Below are positions 33,512 to 41,630 of a stretch of DNA of 64,000 nt, one piece after another. The stretch comes from Castellaniella hirudinis (GTDB lineage Bacteria; Pseudomonadota; Gammaproteobacteria; Burkholderiales; Burkholderiaceae_B), in contig NZ_JBHSDY010000010.1 in assembly GCF_042651965.1 (NCBI RefSeq), forward strand, positions 248,001 through 312,000, read 5' to 3'. The translations under genes and the position numbers were made by a program. The notes beneath the pieces are model-generated. The model searched no databases and was not told where the DNA came from. It saw only the letters and a program-made list of their open reading frames with translations. How positions within the stretch are numbered: the stretch's first letter is position 1; every line of letters begins with the position of its first letter.

Positions 33512-34447
33512 ATGTCGAATATTTCGATCAATCAGGATCCAGCGGATCCCGCGCCCGCCTACACGCCTTCGGCCGAAGACCTGCGGATCTTCGTCCGGGT
33601 CGCCGCCCTGGGCAGCTTCACCCAGGCGGCGGAACAGCTCAGGCTGCCGCGCGCGACAGTGTCCACGGCCGTCCTGCGCCTGGAAAAACGCCTGGGCGCG
33701 CGGCTGCTTCAGCGGACCACCCGGCGGGTCGGCCTGACCGGGGACGGGCGGGCCTTCCTGGACCGGTGCGCGCCCGTGCTGGACGGCCTGGACGAACTCG
33801 GCGGTTTCTTCCGGCGCCCGGACGGGCCCCTGGACGGTTGCTTGCGGGTCGGCATGCCCCTGGGCATGGCGGCAGGGCCGCTGATGGCCAGGCTGCCGGA
33901 ATTCCTGGCGCGCCATCCGGCCTTGCGGGTGGAGGTCTCCAGCTCCGATCGGCGCGCCGACATGATCGTCGAAGGGCTCGACTGCGTCATCCGGGTCGGC
34001 GCGGTGGTCGATGAATCGCTCGCCTGCCGCCCGCTGGGCGCGTTGATCCTGGGCAATTTCGCCAGCCGCGGCTATCTGCGCGCCCACGGCCGGCCTCTCG
34101 GCCCCGGCGATCTGGCGCGCCATTGGTTGGTGGACTACCGGCCCAACCCCTCGGACGGTCCGGCGGCGTTCGAATACCAGGATGCCGCCGGCCGCGTCGT
34201 CCGGGTGCCGATGCGATCCCGGGTCACCGTGGACAACAGCGCGGCTTATGACGCCGCCTGCCGGGCGGGCCTCGGCCTGGTCCAGGTGCCGCTGGCCAGC
34301 GCCGCCCGCGCGCCGGGACTGGCCGGCGTCCTGCCGGATTGTCCGCCGCCGCCGATGCCGGTTAATCTGTTGTTTCCCCACCACCGCCATCCGCCCCGGC
34401 GCATGCGCGTCTTCGCGGACTGGGCGGCGGAGGTGTTGAACGCCTGA
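33512..34447 (+). CDS. LysR-family transcriptional regulator
   Basis: A 311-residue regulator from the ATG at 33512; a TTG at 33497 would add five residues. The winged helix-turn-helix covers about residues 20-80 (LRIFVRVAALGSFTQAAEQLRLPRATVSTAVLRLEKRLGARLLQRTTRRVGLT). The rest is the two-lobed effector domain. It most resembles the LysR subgroup that controls an adjacent, divergently transcribed oxidoreductase, here the SDR. The effector is unknown. Confidence 0.88.
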   Translation: MSNISINQDPADPAPAYTPSAEDLRIFVRVAALGSFTQAAEQLRLPRATVSTAVLRLEKRLGARLLQRTTRRVGLTGDGRAFLDRCAPVLDGLDELGGFFRRPDGPLDGCLRVGMPLGMAAGPLMARLPEFLARHPALRVEVSSSDRRADMIVEGLDCVIRVGAVVDESLACRPLGALILGNFASRGYLRAHGRPLGPGDLARHWLVDYRPNPSDGPAAFEYQDAAGRVVRVPMRSRVTVDNSAAYDAACRAGLGLVQVPLASAARAPGLAGVLPDCPPPPMPVNLLFPHHRHPPRRMRVFADWAAEVLNA

Positions 34448-34474
34448 GTATTTTTGTTTCCGGACGGACATTCC

Positions 34475-35374
34475 ATGCAATTCACCACCATCGGCGCGGC
34501 CATCGTCGACATCGTCGTGTCCCGCGTCCGGCCCATGCGCGCCGCCAAGCAGGATGTGGAGCACATCGGCCTGTACGCGGGCGGCGGGGCGGTGAACGCC
34601 GCGTTGAACGTGGCCGCGCGCGGCGCCCGCGTCACGGTCCATGCTTGCGTGGGACGCGACCTGGAAGGCGATCTGCTGCGGGACATCCTGCGGCGCCACG
34701 GCATCCAGGCCGCCATCCCCGACCATGCGCTGCCCACGGGCAAGGCCGTGGTGATGGTGGACGAGGCCGGCGCGGCGCGCGCCTATGCGCAGCGCGGCGC
34801 CAGCACCTGGGTCGGCGAGCAGGGCTTTCCCGGCCTGGAGACGGCGGACGTCGTCTACGTGACGGGCCTGTCGCTGGAGTCCCAGGCCTGGCTGGAACAG
34901 GCCCTGGCGCGCATGGCCGCGTCGCGCCGCCGGCTGGCGGTGACGCCCGGCGCGCGCCAGCTGGCCGATCCCCAGGCGCTGCGCGGCCTCTGGGAACGGG
35001 CCGATCTGCTGTGCGTCAACGCCCGCGAAGCCGCCCGGCTGTGCGGGGACATGTCCCTGGACACCGACGCCCCCGCGCCGGACGAGGCCCGGGATCTGGC
35101 GCGCCGGCTGCTGCGCCGGCCCGGCCAGTCCGTCCTGGTGACGCTGGGGCAGGGCGGTGCCCTGTTCCACGACGGCGAACAGGGCCATTTCCATCCCGCG
35201 CGGGTCGTCGCGCCGCTGTCCACCATCGGCGCGGGCGATGCCTTCGCCTCGGCCTTCGTCCATGCCTGGGCCGGCGGCACCGCGCCGATGGAGGCGCTGG
35301 CCGCCGCGACCGACAGCGCCGCCCGGGTGATCCAGGTGATTCCCGCCAATCTGGCCGGCCCGTTGCGGACCTGA
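34475..35374 (+). CDS. PfkB-family carbohydrate kinase
   Basis: A 299-residue ribokinase-like kinase. The N-terminal GGGAVNAALNVAARGARV is the first PfkB signature and STIGAGDAFASAFVHAW the second, with catalytic Asp255 and the GAG anion hole. VNAREAARLCG is the usual N-x-x-E metal/phosphate motif. It would phosphorylate a sugar or nucleoside; the neighbours do not reveal which. It starts 27 bases after the LysR gene. The ATG at 34475 fits the family N-terminus (FTTIGAAIVDIV) better than the TTG-type extension upstream. Confidence 0.87.
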   Translation: MQFTTIGAAIVDIVVSRVRPMRAAKQDVEHIGLYAGGGAVNAALNVAARGARVTVHACVGRDLEGDLLRDILRRHGIQAAIPDHALPTGKAVVMVDEAGAARAYAQRGASTWVGEQGFPGLETADVVYVTGLSLESQAWLEQALARMAASRRRLAVTPGARQLADPQALRGLWERADLLCVNAREAARLCGDMSLDTDAPAPDEARDLARRLLRRPGQSVLVTLGQGGALFHDGEQGHFHPARVVAPLSTIGAGDAFASAFVHAWAGGTAPMEALAAATDSAARVIQVIPANLAGPLRT

Positions 35375-35503
35375 GGGCGGCGGCCGCGGCCCGCCTGCCG
35401 GCCGCCTACATAACCCCAGGTTCTATCGGTATCTCCAGCCGTACGATCGAATCTGGGAGAATGAATGATCGTTTTTTATGCCGGGCCGCCCCAAGGCAGA
35501 AAT

Positions 35504-35557
35504 GCCCCCTTTGAGGGCGGCAGGCAGGCACAGCCTGCGCGGCGTGGGGGCTTTTTT
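35504..35557 (+). terminator. structured element, copy B, with T-run
   Basis: GCCCCC (35504-35509) pairs with GGGGGC (35546-35551), followed by six T residues. Inside is a second hairpin, GCAGGC (35524-35529) with GCCTGC (35533-35538). It shares GCCCCCTT...CGTGGGGG plus T-run with the element at 28872-28998. It probably terminates the PfkB transcript, but it also sits only 24 bases before the rhodanese start codon. Confidence 0.6.
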
Positions 35558-35580
35558 CCTTATTCCTCAGAGGCATCATC

Positions 35581-36519
35581 ATGAAACGCCTGTCCGCCCG
35601 CTTGGGGGCGCTTTTTCTCGCTTTCGGGGCCTCGTCGGCCGCCTGGGCGGCCCAGCCGCTGCTGACGCCGTCCGAACTGGACGCCGCCCGGCAGCAGCCG
35701 TCCGTGCGTGTCATCGACATCCGTCCGCCGGACGCCTACGCCGCCGGCCACATCCCCGGCGCCGTGTCGGCGCCCTATGCGCAATGGCGCGGCCCGGCGA
35801 ACAATCCCGGTCAATTGCCGCCGCTGGACACGCTGACGCAACTGGTGCGCGGCCTGGGCATCGACCGGGACACGCACGCGGTGGTGGTTTCGTCGGGGGC
35901 CGACGGCACCGACTTCGGCGCCTCGGCGCGGGTGTACTGGACCTTGAAATACCTGGGCCTGGGGAACCTGTCCGTCTTGAACGGCGGCCTGAAGGCCTGG
36001 GCCGACGCCGGCCTGCCGCAGGACCGGACGGCGCCCACGGTTGCCGCGACGGCCTTCGAGCCCAAGCTGGACGCCTCCATTATCGCCACCACCGAACAGG
36101 TGGCCGCGCAGGTCGGCAACCCGCAGGCTCGACTGGTGGACGCACGGCCGCTGGATTTCTACCTGGGCAAGGTCAAGGCGCCGACGGCGCAGGTGCCCGG
36201 CACCATCCAGGGCGCGGTCAACGTGGAGAACGGCCGCTGGTTCAAGCCCGGCACATCGATCTTCGTCTCGCCGGACGAGGCCCGCAAGATCGCCGCCGAA
36301 CTCCTGCCCGAGGCGAAGTCCGAAACGATCTCGTTCTGCAATACCGGCCACTGGGCGGCGACCGACTGGTTCGCGCTGTCGGAGGTCGTGGGCCAGAAGA
36401 ACGTGCGGCTGTATCCCGAATCCCTGGCCGAATGGTCCCAGGATCCGGACCGGCCGATGGAGCATGTGCCCGGCCGGGGCAGCCAGATCCTGGACAAGCT
36501 GAAGGGTGTGTTCGGTTGA
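35581..36519 (+). CDS. periplasmic two-domain rhodanese (sulfurtransferase)
   Basis: A 312-residue exported protein with a signal peptide ending around SSAAWAA (residue 24). Two rhodanese domains follow. The first (VIDIRPPDAYAAGHIPGA) lacks a catalytic cysteine, with VVSSGADG at the active-site loop. The second has Cys253 in SFCNTGHWA. This arrangement is typical of thiosulfate:cyanide or 3-mercaptopyruvate sulfurtransferases, which carry sulfane sulfur as a Cys persulfide. It is 13 bases upstream of a thiosulfate-transporter-like gene, supporting a role in sulfur uptake or oxidation. Confidence 0.87.
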   Translation: MKRLSARLGALFLAFGASSAAWAAQPLLTPSELDAARQQPSVRVIDIRPPDAYAAGHIPGAVSAPYAQWRGPANNPGQLPPLDTLTQLVRGLGIDRDTHAVVVSSGADGTDFGASARVYWTLKYLGLGNLSVLNGGLKAWADAGLPQDRTAPTVAATAFEPKLDASIIATTEQVAAQVGNPQARLVDARPLDFYLGKVKAPTAQVPGTIQGAVNVENGRWFKPGTSIFVSPDEARKIAAELLPEAKSETISFCNTGHWAATDWFALSEVVGQKNVRLYPESLAEWSQDPDRPMEHVPGRGSQILDKLKGVFG

Positions 36520-36532
36520 TCGCGGCGGATTC

Positions 36533-37612
36533 ATGAAACGGCTTCCTCTCGCGGTCCTGATCCTTGTCTTCTGCGGCTTTCTGGCCTGGTCGGTGGCCTT
36601 GCGCCAGGCGCTGCTGTTCCTGGTCGGCATCGGCCTGGGCGCGGTGCTGGCGGGCGCGCGTTTCGGCTTCACCACCGGCTGGCGGCGCCTGATCGAGCAG
36701 CGCGACCCGTCCGGCGTGCTGGCGCAACTGGTGCTGCTGGCGATCGCGGCGGCGGCGTCCATGCCGCTGCTGGCCGCCTATCCGACCGACCTGGGCGCGG
36801 CTCTGGGGCCGCCCAGCGTCAGCCTGATCGTGGGCGCCTTCGTCTTCGGCGCCTGCATGCAGGTCGCCGACGGCTGCGGCTCGGGCACGCTGTACAAGGC
36901 GGGCCTGGGCATTCCCCTGAACATGGCGATCCTGCCGCTGTTCGCCATCGGCAGCTTCCTGGGCTCGGCCACGCTGGACCGCTGGCTGGCCCTGGGGGCC
37001 TTGCCGCCGTATGGCCTGGTGACGCATTTCGGCGCGCCCGTCGCGCTGCTGCTGACGCTGGCGGGCCTGGCCCTGGTCGGCGTCGGCGTGGTGCGCTGGG
37101 CCGGCCGCGCGGCGCCGCTGTGGAACCGCAAGCTGCTGTGGGGCGCCGTGCTGCTGGCGGCGCTGGCGGTGCTGAACCTGGTGATCGCCGGCCAGCCCTG
37201 GGGCATCGTCTACGGCTTCGGCCTGTGGGCGGCCAAGCTGGCCGCGGCGGCGCACCTGTTCGACCCGTCGGCCAACGCCTTCTGGAGCGAGCCGGTCAAT
37301 GCGGCGACGCTGGCGCAGTCGGTGTTCCTGGACGTGACCTCGATCACCAACATCGGCATCCTGGCGGGCGCTCTGTGGATCGCGGCGGGCAAGCCGTCCG
37401 CCGCCGCCAAGCCCATGAACGGCACGCAATGGGCCGTGGGCCTGGCCGCCGGCCTGCTGCTGGGCTATAGCTCGCGGCTGGCCTTCGGCTGCAACATCGG
37501 CGCCATGGTCAGCGGGATCTCCACCGGCAGCCTGCACGGCTGGATCTGGGTGCCCATGGCCTTCCTGGGCTCCCTGCTCGGCGTGCGCGTGCGCCGCCGC
37601 TACGCTTTCTGA
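36533..37612 (+). CDS. YeeE/YedE (TsuA-like) sulfur-compound transporter
   Basis: A 359-residue inner-membrane protein with about nine to ten hydrophobic segments. The repeated cysteine motifs CMQVADGCGSGTLYKAG and FGCNIGAMVSG are the hallmark of YeeE/TsuA proteins, in which conserved cysteines relay thiosulfate or persulfide across the membrane. It follows the periplasmic rhodanese gene by 13 bases. The ATG at 36533 gives MKRLPLAVLILVF, directly a first membrane helix; a GTG 27 bases earlier is less likely. Confidence 0.88.
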   Translation: MKRLPLAVLILVFCGFLAWSVALRQALLFLVGIGLGAVLAGARFGFTTGWRRLIEQRDPSGVLAQLVLLAIAAAASMPLLAAYPTDLGAALGPPSVSLIVGAFVFGACMQVADGCGSGTLYKAGLGIPLNMAILPLFAIGSFLGSATLDRWLALGALPPYGLVTHFGAPVALLLTLAGLALVGVGVVRWAGRAAPLWNRKLLWGAVLLAALAVLNLVIAGQPWGIVYGFGLWAAKLAAAAHLFDPSANAFWSEPVNAATLAQSVFLDVTSITNIGILAGALWIAAGKPSAAAKPMNGTQWAVGLAAGLLLGYSSRLAFGCNIGAMVSGISTGSLHGWIWVPMAFLGSLLGVRVRRRYAF

Positions 37613-37626
37613 AGGAGGGGGCCGGC

Positions 37627-37791
37627 ATGCATTTCCGATTCCTGGCCGCCGCCTTCTGGATCGTGCTCGTGGGCTTCTTCGCCTGGGACTGGACGCACAG
37701 CGCGCCGGTCAACGTGCGCGCCGAGCCGCCGCTGATCGCGGCAGGTTCGGGCGTGGCCCCCAGCGGCGGGCACTGCGCCTCGACGTTCTGA
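37627..37791 (+). CDS. 54-residue single-pass membrane protein
   Basis: A short gene beginning 14 bases after the transporter stop with a strong GGAGGGGG before the ATG. The product starts MHFRFLAAAFWIVLVGFFAW, one membrane helix, followed by an Ala/Pro/Gly-rich tail ending HCASTF. It has one cysteine, close to the C-terminus. The position and ribosome-binding site suggest a real accessory subunit or sulfur-relay partner of the YeeE-type transporter. I do not recognise a family. Confidence 0.6.
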   Translation: MHFRFLAAAFWIVLVGFFAWDWTHSAPVNVRAEPPLIAAGSGVAPSGGHCASTF

Positions 37792-37830
37792 TCCGGGCGG
37801 GCCTTTGCGCCCGGCCCGGTCGGCCCGGCC

Positions 37831-38187
37831 CTAGGCGGCCCGAGGCGCCCGGCATTCCTCGAAGGCCGCGAGGGCGCCGGCGGCGTACATGAGGGAAGGC
37901 CCGCCGCCCATGTAGACCGCCACGCCCAGCGTTTCCTGGACTTCCGCTTCCGTCGCGCCCAGTTGCGCCAGCGCCTGGGTGTGGAAACCGATGCAGCCGT
38001 CGCAGCGCGTGGCCACGCCGATGGCCAGCGCGATCAGTTCCTTGGTCTTCGGGTCCAGCGCGCCGGCCGCCATCGCGGCCTTGCTCAGGTCGCCGAAGCC
38101 CTGCATCAGGTGCGGCATGCCCGCGCGCAGGGGTTTGAGGTTCTGGCTGATCGTCTGGGTCAGTTCCCGATAGGGGCCGGTGTGCAT
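37831..38187 (-). CDS. AhpD-like carboxymuconolactone-decarboxylase-family protein
   Basis: A 118-residue all-helical protein with the AhpD active-site pattern: CDGCIGFHTQ, that is CxxC followed by a His three residues on, plus an acidic residue upstream (KTKELIALA). Such proteins are peroxidases or disulfide reductases acting as trimers or hexamers. It is transcribed away from the ArsR-type regulator, with the palindrome at 38291 about 100 bases upstream, so it may be controlled with the sulfur genes. AGGAGC lies before the ATG. Confidence 0.87.
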   Translation of the reverse strand: MHTGPYRELTQTISQNLKPLRAGMPHLMQGFGDLSKAAMAAGALDPKTKELIALAIGVATRCDGCIGFHTQALAQLGATEAEVQETLGVAVYMGGGPSLMYAAGALAAFEECRAPRAA

Positions 38188-38283
38188 GAGATGTGCTCCT
38201 TGAGGTGCGCCGAAGCGGCGAAAACATGAGAAACGGCCGCCCGGCGCGGAGCATCCGCACCGCCCGGCGGGGCCTGGTCTTGC

Positions 38284-38312
38284 TTGTTAGTTTAGCAAAT
38301 GCTAAATTAGAA
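38284..38312 (+). promoter_or_regulatory. promoter with palindrome filling the spacer (ArsR/BigR-type operator)
   Basis: TTGTTA (38284-38289) and TTAGAA (38307-38312) are 17 bases apart, and the spacer is one G plus the perfect palindrome TTTAGC-AAAT-GCTAAA (38291-38306). A repressor bound there would block RNA polymerase. A further half-site, ATGCTAAA, occurs at the beginning of the regulator gene. Autoregulation by the adjacent ArsR-family protein is the simplest reading. Confidence 0.72.
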
Positions 38313-38339
38313 GAAACTGATTTAAAACAAGGAATCGCC

Positions 38340-38660
38340 TTGTCGAACATGCTAAAAGAATCGCAGAACCTGGATTTCATGCAGGCGGGCGCGGCCCGTG
38401 CGGCGGCGCTGCTGCGCGCCGTGGGCAACGAGCACCGGCTGCTGGTCCTGTGCCTGTTGATCGAATGGGGGGAATTGCCCGTGGGGGCCCTGCTGGAACG
38501 CCTGCCGCTCAGCCAGTCGGCGCTGTCCCAGCACCTGGCCCGCATGCGCGACGAAGGCCTGGTGGCCTATCGGCGCGAGTCGCAGACCTTGTACTACCGC
38601 ATCGCCAATCCCGACGTGGAGCGGCTGATCGCGACCTTGAAGCAGATCTTTTGTCCTTGA
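38340..38660 (+). CDS. ArsR-family persulfide-responsive regulator, BigR/SqrR-like
   Basis: A 106-residue winged-helix repressor. I start it at TTG 38340 because AAGGA lies at the right distance; an ATG at 38349 gives 103 residues but poor spacing. The recognition helix is in LPLSQSALSQHLARMRDEGLV. The two cysteines, Cys38 (LVLCLL) and Cys105 (IFCP), are placed like those of BigR/SqrR/YgaV, which form a (poly)sulfide bridge when exposed to persulfide. It stands 24 bases before a YgaP-like rhodanese gene, a known pairing (ygaV-ygaP). Confidence 0.85.
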   Translation: MSNMLKESQNLDFMQAGAARAAALLRAVGNEHRLLVLCLLIEWGELPVGALLERLPLSQSALSQHLARMRDEGLVAYRRESQTLYYRIANPDVERLIATLKQIFCP

Positions 38661-38684
38661 CGCGGATTTTTTGCCGGAGACGCC

Positions 38685-39260
38685 ATGAGTATTTCAACCC
38701 TGACACCCGAAGCCGCGCGGGATCGCCTGACGCGCGGCGCCGTGCTGGTCGACGTCCGCCCGCCGGACGAGTTCGCCCGCGAGCGCATCGCGCAGGCCCG
38801 CTGCGCCCCGCTGGACCGTCTGGCCCGGGGCGACCGGACCGGCTTGCCGTCCGGCGCGGCCGTGATCTTCTACTGCCGTTCGGGCAACCGCACCCGCATG
38901 GGAACGGCGATGCTCGAAACCTGCGCGGCGGGCGAGGCCTACATCCTGGAAGGCGGCCTGGATGCCTGGAAGCGGGCCGGGCTGCCCGTCCAGGCCGACC
39001 CCGGCCGGCCCCTGGAACTGTCCCGCCAGGTGCAGATCGCGGCCGGCGGCCTGGTGCTGGCGGGGACGGCCGCGGGCGCGTGGCTGTCGCCGTGGTTCCT
39101 GCTGCTGTCCGGGTTCGTGGGCGCCGGTCTGATGTTCGCCGGCCTGTCCGGATTCTGCGGCCTGGCCCGCGTCCTCATGCGCATGCCCTGGAACCGCCGG
39201 TTCCGGGATGCCGTTCCCGCTGCGTCCCTGCAGCCTCAGCCTACGAAGGAGTCTTCATGA
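38685..39260 (+). CDS. YgaP-like membrane-anchored rhodanese
   Basis: A 191-residue protein. Residues 1-105 form a rhodanese domain with catalytic Cys64 in FYCRSGNRT. Residues 115-165 hold two membrane helices (VQIAAGGLVLAGTAAGAWL, FLLLSGFVGAGLMFAGLSGFCGLARVL), as in E. coli YgaP. It would move sulfane sulfur at the inner face of the membrane. GGAGACGCC precedes the ATG; the stop overlaps the next gene as ATGA. Confidence 0.9.
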   Translation: MSISTLTPEAARDRLTRGAVLVDVRPPDEFARERIAQARCAPLDRLARGDRTGLPSGAAVIFYCRSGNRTRMGTAMLETCAAGEAYILEGGLDAWKRAGLPVQADPGRPLELSRQVQIAAGGLVLAGTAAGAWLSPWFLLLSGFVGAGLMFAGLSGFCGLARVLMRMPWNRRFRDAVPAASLQPQPTKESS

Positions 39261-39454
39261 AACTCAATATCGGCACGATCGACCGCATCCTGCGCCTGAT
39301 CCTCGGTCTCGTCCTCATCGTGCTGGCCGCCAACGGCACCATCGGCTGGTGGGGCTGGCTGGGCCTGGTGGCGGTGGCCACGGCCCTGTTCCGCTTCTGC
39401 CCCCTGTACGCCGTGCTGGGCATCAACACCTGCCCGCTGAAATCCCGGGGCTGA
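39257..39454 (+). CDS. DUF2892 (YgaP transmembrane-domain-like) small protein
   Basis: A 65-residue protein with two membrane helices: ILRLILGLVLIVLAANG and WLGLVAVATALFRFCPLY. The segment FRFCPLYAVLGINTCPLK has the DUF2892 cysteine spacing. It overlaps the YgaP-like stop by four bases and has AAGGAG upstream. It is a free-standing homologue of the membrane domain attached to YgaP, and likely partners it. Confidence 0.88.
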   Translation: MKLNIGTIDRILRLILGLVLIVLAANGTIGWWGWLGLVAVATALFRFCPLYAVLGINTCPLKSRG

Positions 39455-39526
39455 TTTCTTTCGCCGCACGATGCGGCCGATACCCGGAGCCCGTGATCCC
39501 GCGGGGTCCGGGAGCGGGGCCGTCCC

Positions 39527-40126
39527 TTACCCCTCGGGCAGGGGGACGGCCGCCTCCAGCAGCCGCTTCAGGGTGCGCGGGCTGACTCCGTAATGGGCCG
39601 CGACCTGCGTGGGCGGATGGCCCGCCTCGATCATGGCCCGGGCCTGGAGGCATTGCGGCGGGCTCAGGGAAGGGGGGCGTCCCAGGCGAATCCCGCGGGC
39701 CCGGGCGGCAGCCATGCCGGCGCGGGTGCGCTCACCGATCAGCGCGCGTTCGAACTCGGCCAGGGCGGCCATCATGTGGAACACCAGTTTGCCGCCGGGA
39801 GAGTCGATGTCGATCTGTTCGCACAGGGAACAGAAGCGCACACCGCGATGGCCGAGCTGCTCGAGCAGGGAAATCAGGCCGCCGAGCGAGCGTCCCAGCC
39901 GGTCCAGGCGCCAGACGATCAGCTTGTCGCCCTTGCTCAGGGATTGCAGCAGGCGTCCCAGGCCCTCGCGCCGCATCGTGGCGCCGGAGACGCCGTGATC
40001 CTGGTAGATGGTCTTGCAGCCGGCCTCGCGCAATGCCTGCAACTGCAGGCCCAGGTGTTGTTCGTCGGTCGAGACCCGGGCGTAGCCCACGAGCCTCCCT
40101 TCGGGGGCGGATGAAGCGGTTTTCAT
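39527..40126 (-). CDS. serine recombinase (resolvase/invertase family)
   Basis: A 199-residue small serine recombinase. The catalytic Ser19 is in GYARVSTDEQ, WRLDRLGRSL and GERTRAGMAAARARGIRLGRPP are the usual resolvase motifs, and the C-terminus holds a helix-turn-helix (PPTQVAAHYGVSPRTLKRLL). Such enzymes resolve transposon cointegrates or invert DNA segments. No transposase, no terminal repeats and no duplicated target were found, so it appears to be a remnant or a solitary recombinase. The 5' side faces an AT-rich gap that could hold its recombination sites. Confidence 0.92.
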   Translation of the reverse strand: MKTASSAPEGRLVGYARVSTDEQHLGLQLQALREAGCKTIYQDHGVSGATMRREGLGRLLQSLSKGDKLIVWRLDRLGRSLGGLISLLEQLGHRGVRFCSLCEQIDIDSPGGKLVFHMMAALAEFERALIGERTRAGMAAARARGIRLGRPPSLSPPQCLQARAMIEAGHPPTQVAAHYGVSPRTLKRLLEAAVPLPEG

Positions 40127-40638
40127 GTCGACAACCTGTTGCCCGGCGGGATAGGGCGCCCCGATGAAACTGGGCGGGGATGATCTCCCGCCCGATGATT
40201 TGCATCCACGGATAAAAATTTAATGTTTCTAATTAAACGATTCGGACAATTGCTTATTTATATTTACAGCGTTTGTGCATTGGAAGAGCAGTGGATATGA
40301 GGGCTGCGGTTTGACAATAAAGGTTCCATTGTGTCCAGAGGGATCCGTCCATATATCACCAAGATACTTTATGATAATGAAAATAAAGGGATAATAAGAT
40401 AAGATGTTGAATTGTCAGGATTTTTGTTCAAATATCAAATATATTCAATTCGGTCAATATCTAATCAGATTATAGATGCAATTGATTTTTTCAAAGAATA
40501 CAAAAAAGGAACCTTTCCGGCCTTCCTGGAAAGGGGGCGTCCGGTCCGCGACGGGGCCGTTCCGATGCGCCGGGAGGCGCCGGATCGCGGGCCGAGATCC
40601 GGGTCGCCCATCTGCTCGAGATCGCCGCCCTGCAGGGC
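40127..40638. other. AT-rich gap without recognisable genes
   Basis: About 300 bases here (roughly 40200-40510) are markedly AT-rich, unlike everything around them. The stretch contains a hairpin GGGCGGG/CCCGCCC (40172-40178 and 40187-40193), a TTGACA at 40311 without a matching -10, a possible -10 TATGAT at 40370, and CCTTTCC/GGAAAGG arms (40512-40518 and 40528-40534) near the switch back to high GC. I see no convincing coding frame. It may carry recombination sites or be a foreign segment. Confidence 0.7.
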
Positions 40639-41583
40639 GTGTCCAGCCATGTGGGCATCCTGCGCCGGCTGGGCGCGCGTCTGGCCCGCCGCGGCATACC
40701 CGGTGATGCGATCAACCTGAACGGGCAGGCGCTCGAACTCGATCTGGATCGGGCCTGGCCCTTTGGCGGCGCCGCCACGCCCCGGCGGATGGATCAGCTC
40801 TGGCGCGGCCTGCGCGCGGACCTGGACCGTGATCCCATCGAATGCGGCGCCTTGCGGTTTTATCCCTCGGTCCATATGGATTTGTGGGGGCTGGGGCCGG
40901 AGCTGGATCTGCGGGACGAGACGCCGGCCGCCGGCGCCTATGCCGGGCTTGCGCACCAGCGTCTGGGGGCCGATCTGAGACTGGCCGCGCAGTGGCTGGA
41001 CGACCTGCGGGGCGGACGCCTGGCGCTGGCTTTCCAGCCCGTGCGCCGCGTCGTCCCGGCCGGGGCCGGGGGGGCGGACGGCCATCCCCCGGCGCGCCGT
41101 CCGGAATCCCGCCTGGACTATTTTCTGGCCCTGCCGCGACGCCTGGCCGACCCGGATGCGCCGGCCGCCGAGGCATGCCGGGCGCTGGAACGGCTGGGGC
41201 TGGTCCGGCGCCTGGACTGGAGCGTGCTCTGGACGCTGGTCAGCCTTCTGGAGATCGATCCGGCCCGCCGGGTGGGATGCGCGATCTCGACCGCGACCTT
41301 CCGGCCCGACGCCTATTGGCGTGAATTGTCGAGTTATCTGGGCGGACGCCCGTCGCTGGCGCTGCGCCTGTCCATCGAACTGTCCGGGCCCTGCGCGCAT
41401 TCGCATGCGGGACCGGTCGATGCATTGACGCGTGAATTGGAAGCTCTCGGCGTGTCCGTCCTGGTCCACGGGGCGCAGGGCGCCGGAGAGCGCGGCCCGG
41501 AGGCTGCGGAATTGCACCAGGCCTGGTGCGGGCCGGCGCCTTGCCTTGTCTACGATCGGGCGGCCGAGTACGGCGGCTTCTGA
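40639..41583 (+). pseudogene. degenerate EAL-like protein gene, probably 5'-truncated
   Basis: The first usable start is GTG 40639, without a ribosome-binding site. The same frame is open back to a TGA at 40483 and already reads like protein (AEIRVAHLLEIAALQG) before the GTG, but offers no ATG, GTG or TTG there. From about residue 120 (LRGGRLALAFQPV) the product resembles an EAL c-di-GMP phosphodiesterase domain. The hallmark E-x-L is missing (LDYFLALPRR), and the later Asn, Glu and Asp-Asp positions read AISTATF, RLSIELSG and VHGAQG. It is at best a non-catalytic EAL-like protein, and probably broken at its 5' end by the AT-rich junction. Confidence 0.5.
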
Positions 41584-41630
41584 CCGCCGGGGCCGGCGGG
41601 CCGGGATCCGGCCACCGGCCCGTCAGCCGC

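Noticed and set aside
40412..40720. A 102-codon plus-strand frame in the AT-rich gap
   Set aside because: It crosses from AT-rich to GC-rich DNA with no ribosome-binding site or motif, and its second half reads as the wrong frame of the EAL-like gene.
39455..41630. A complete transposon around the serine recombinase
   Set aside because: No transposase gene, terminal inverted repeats or target duplication could be found.
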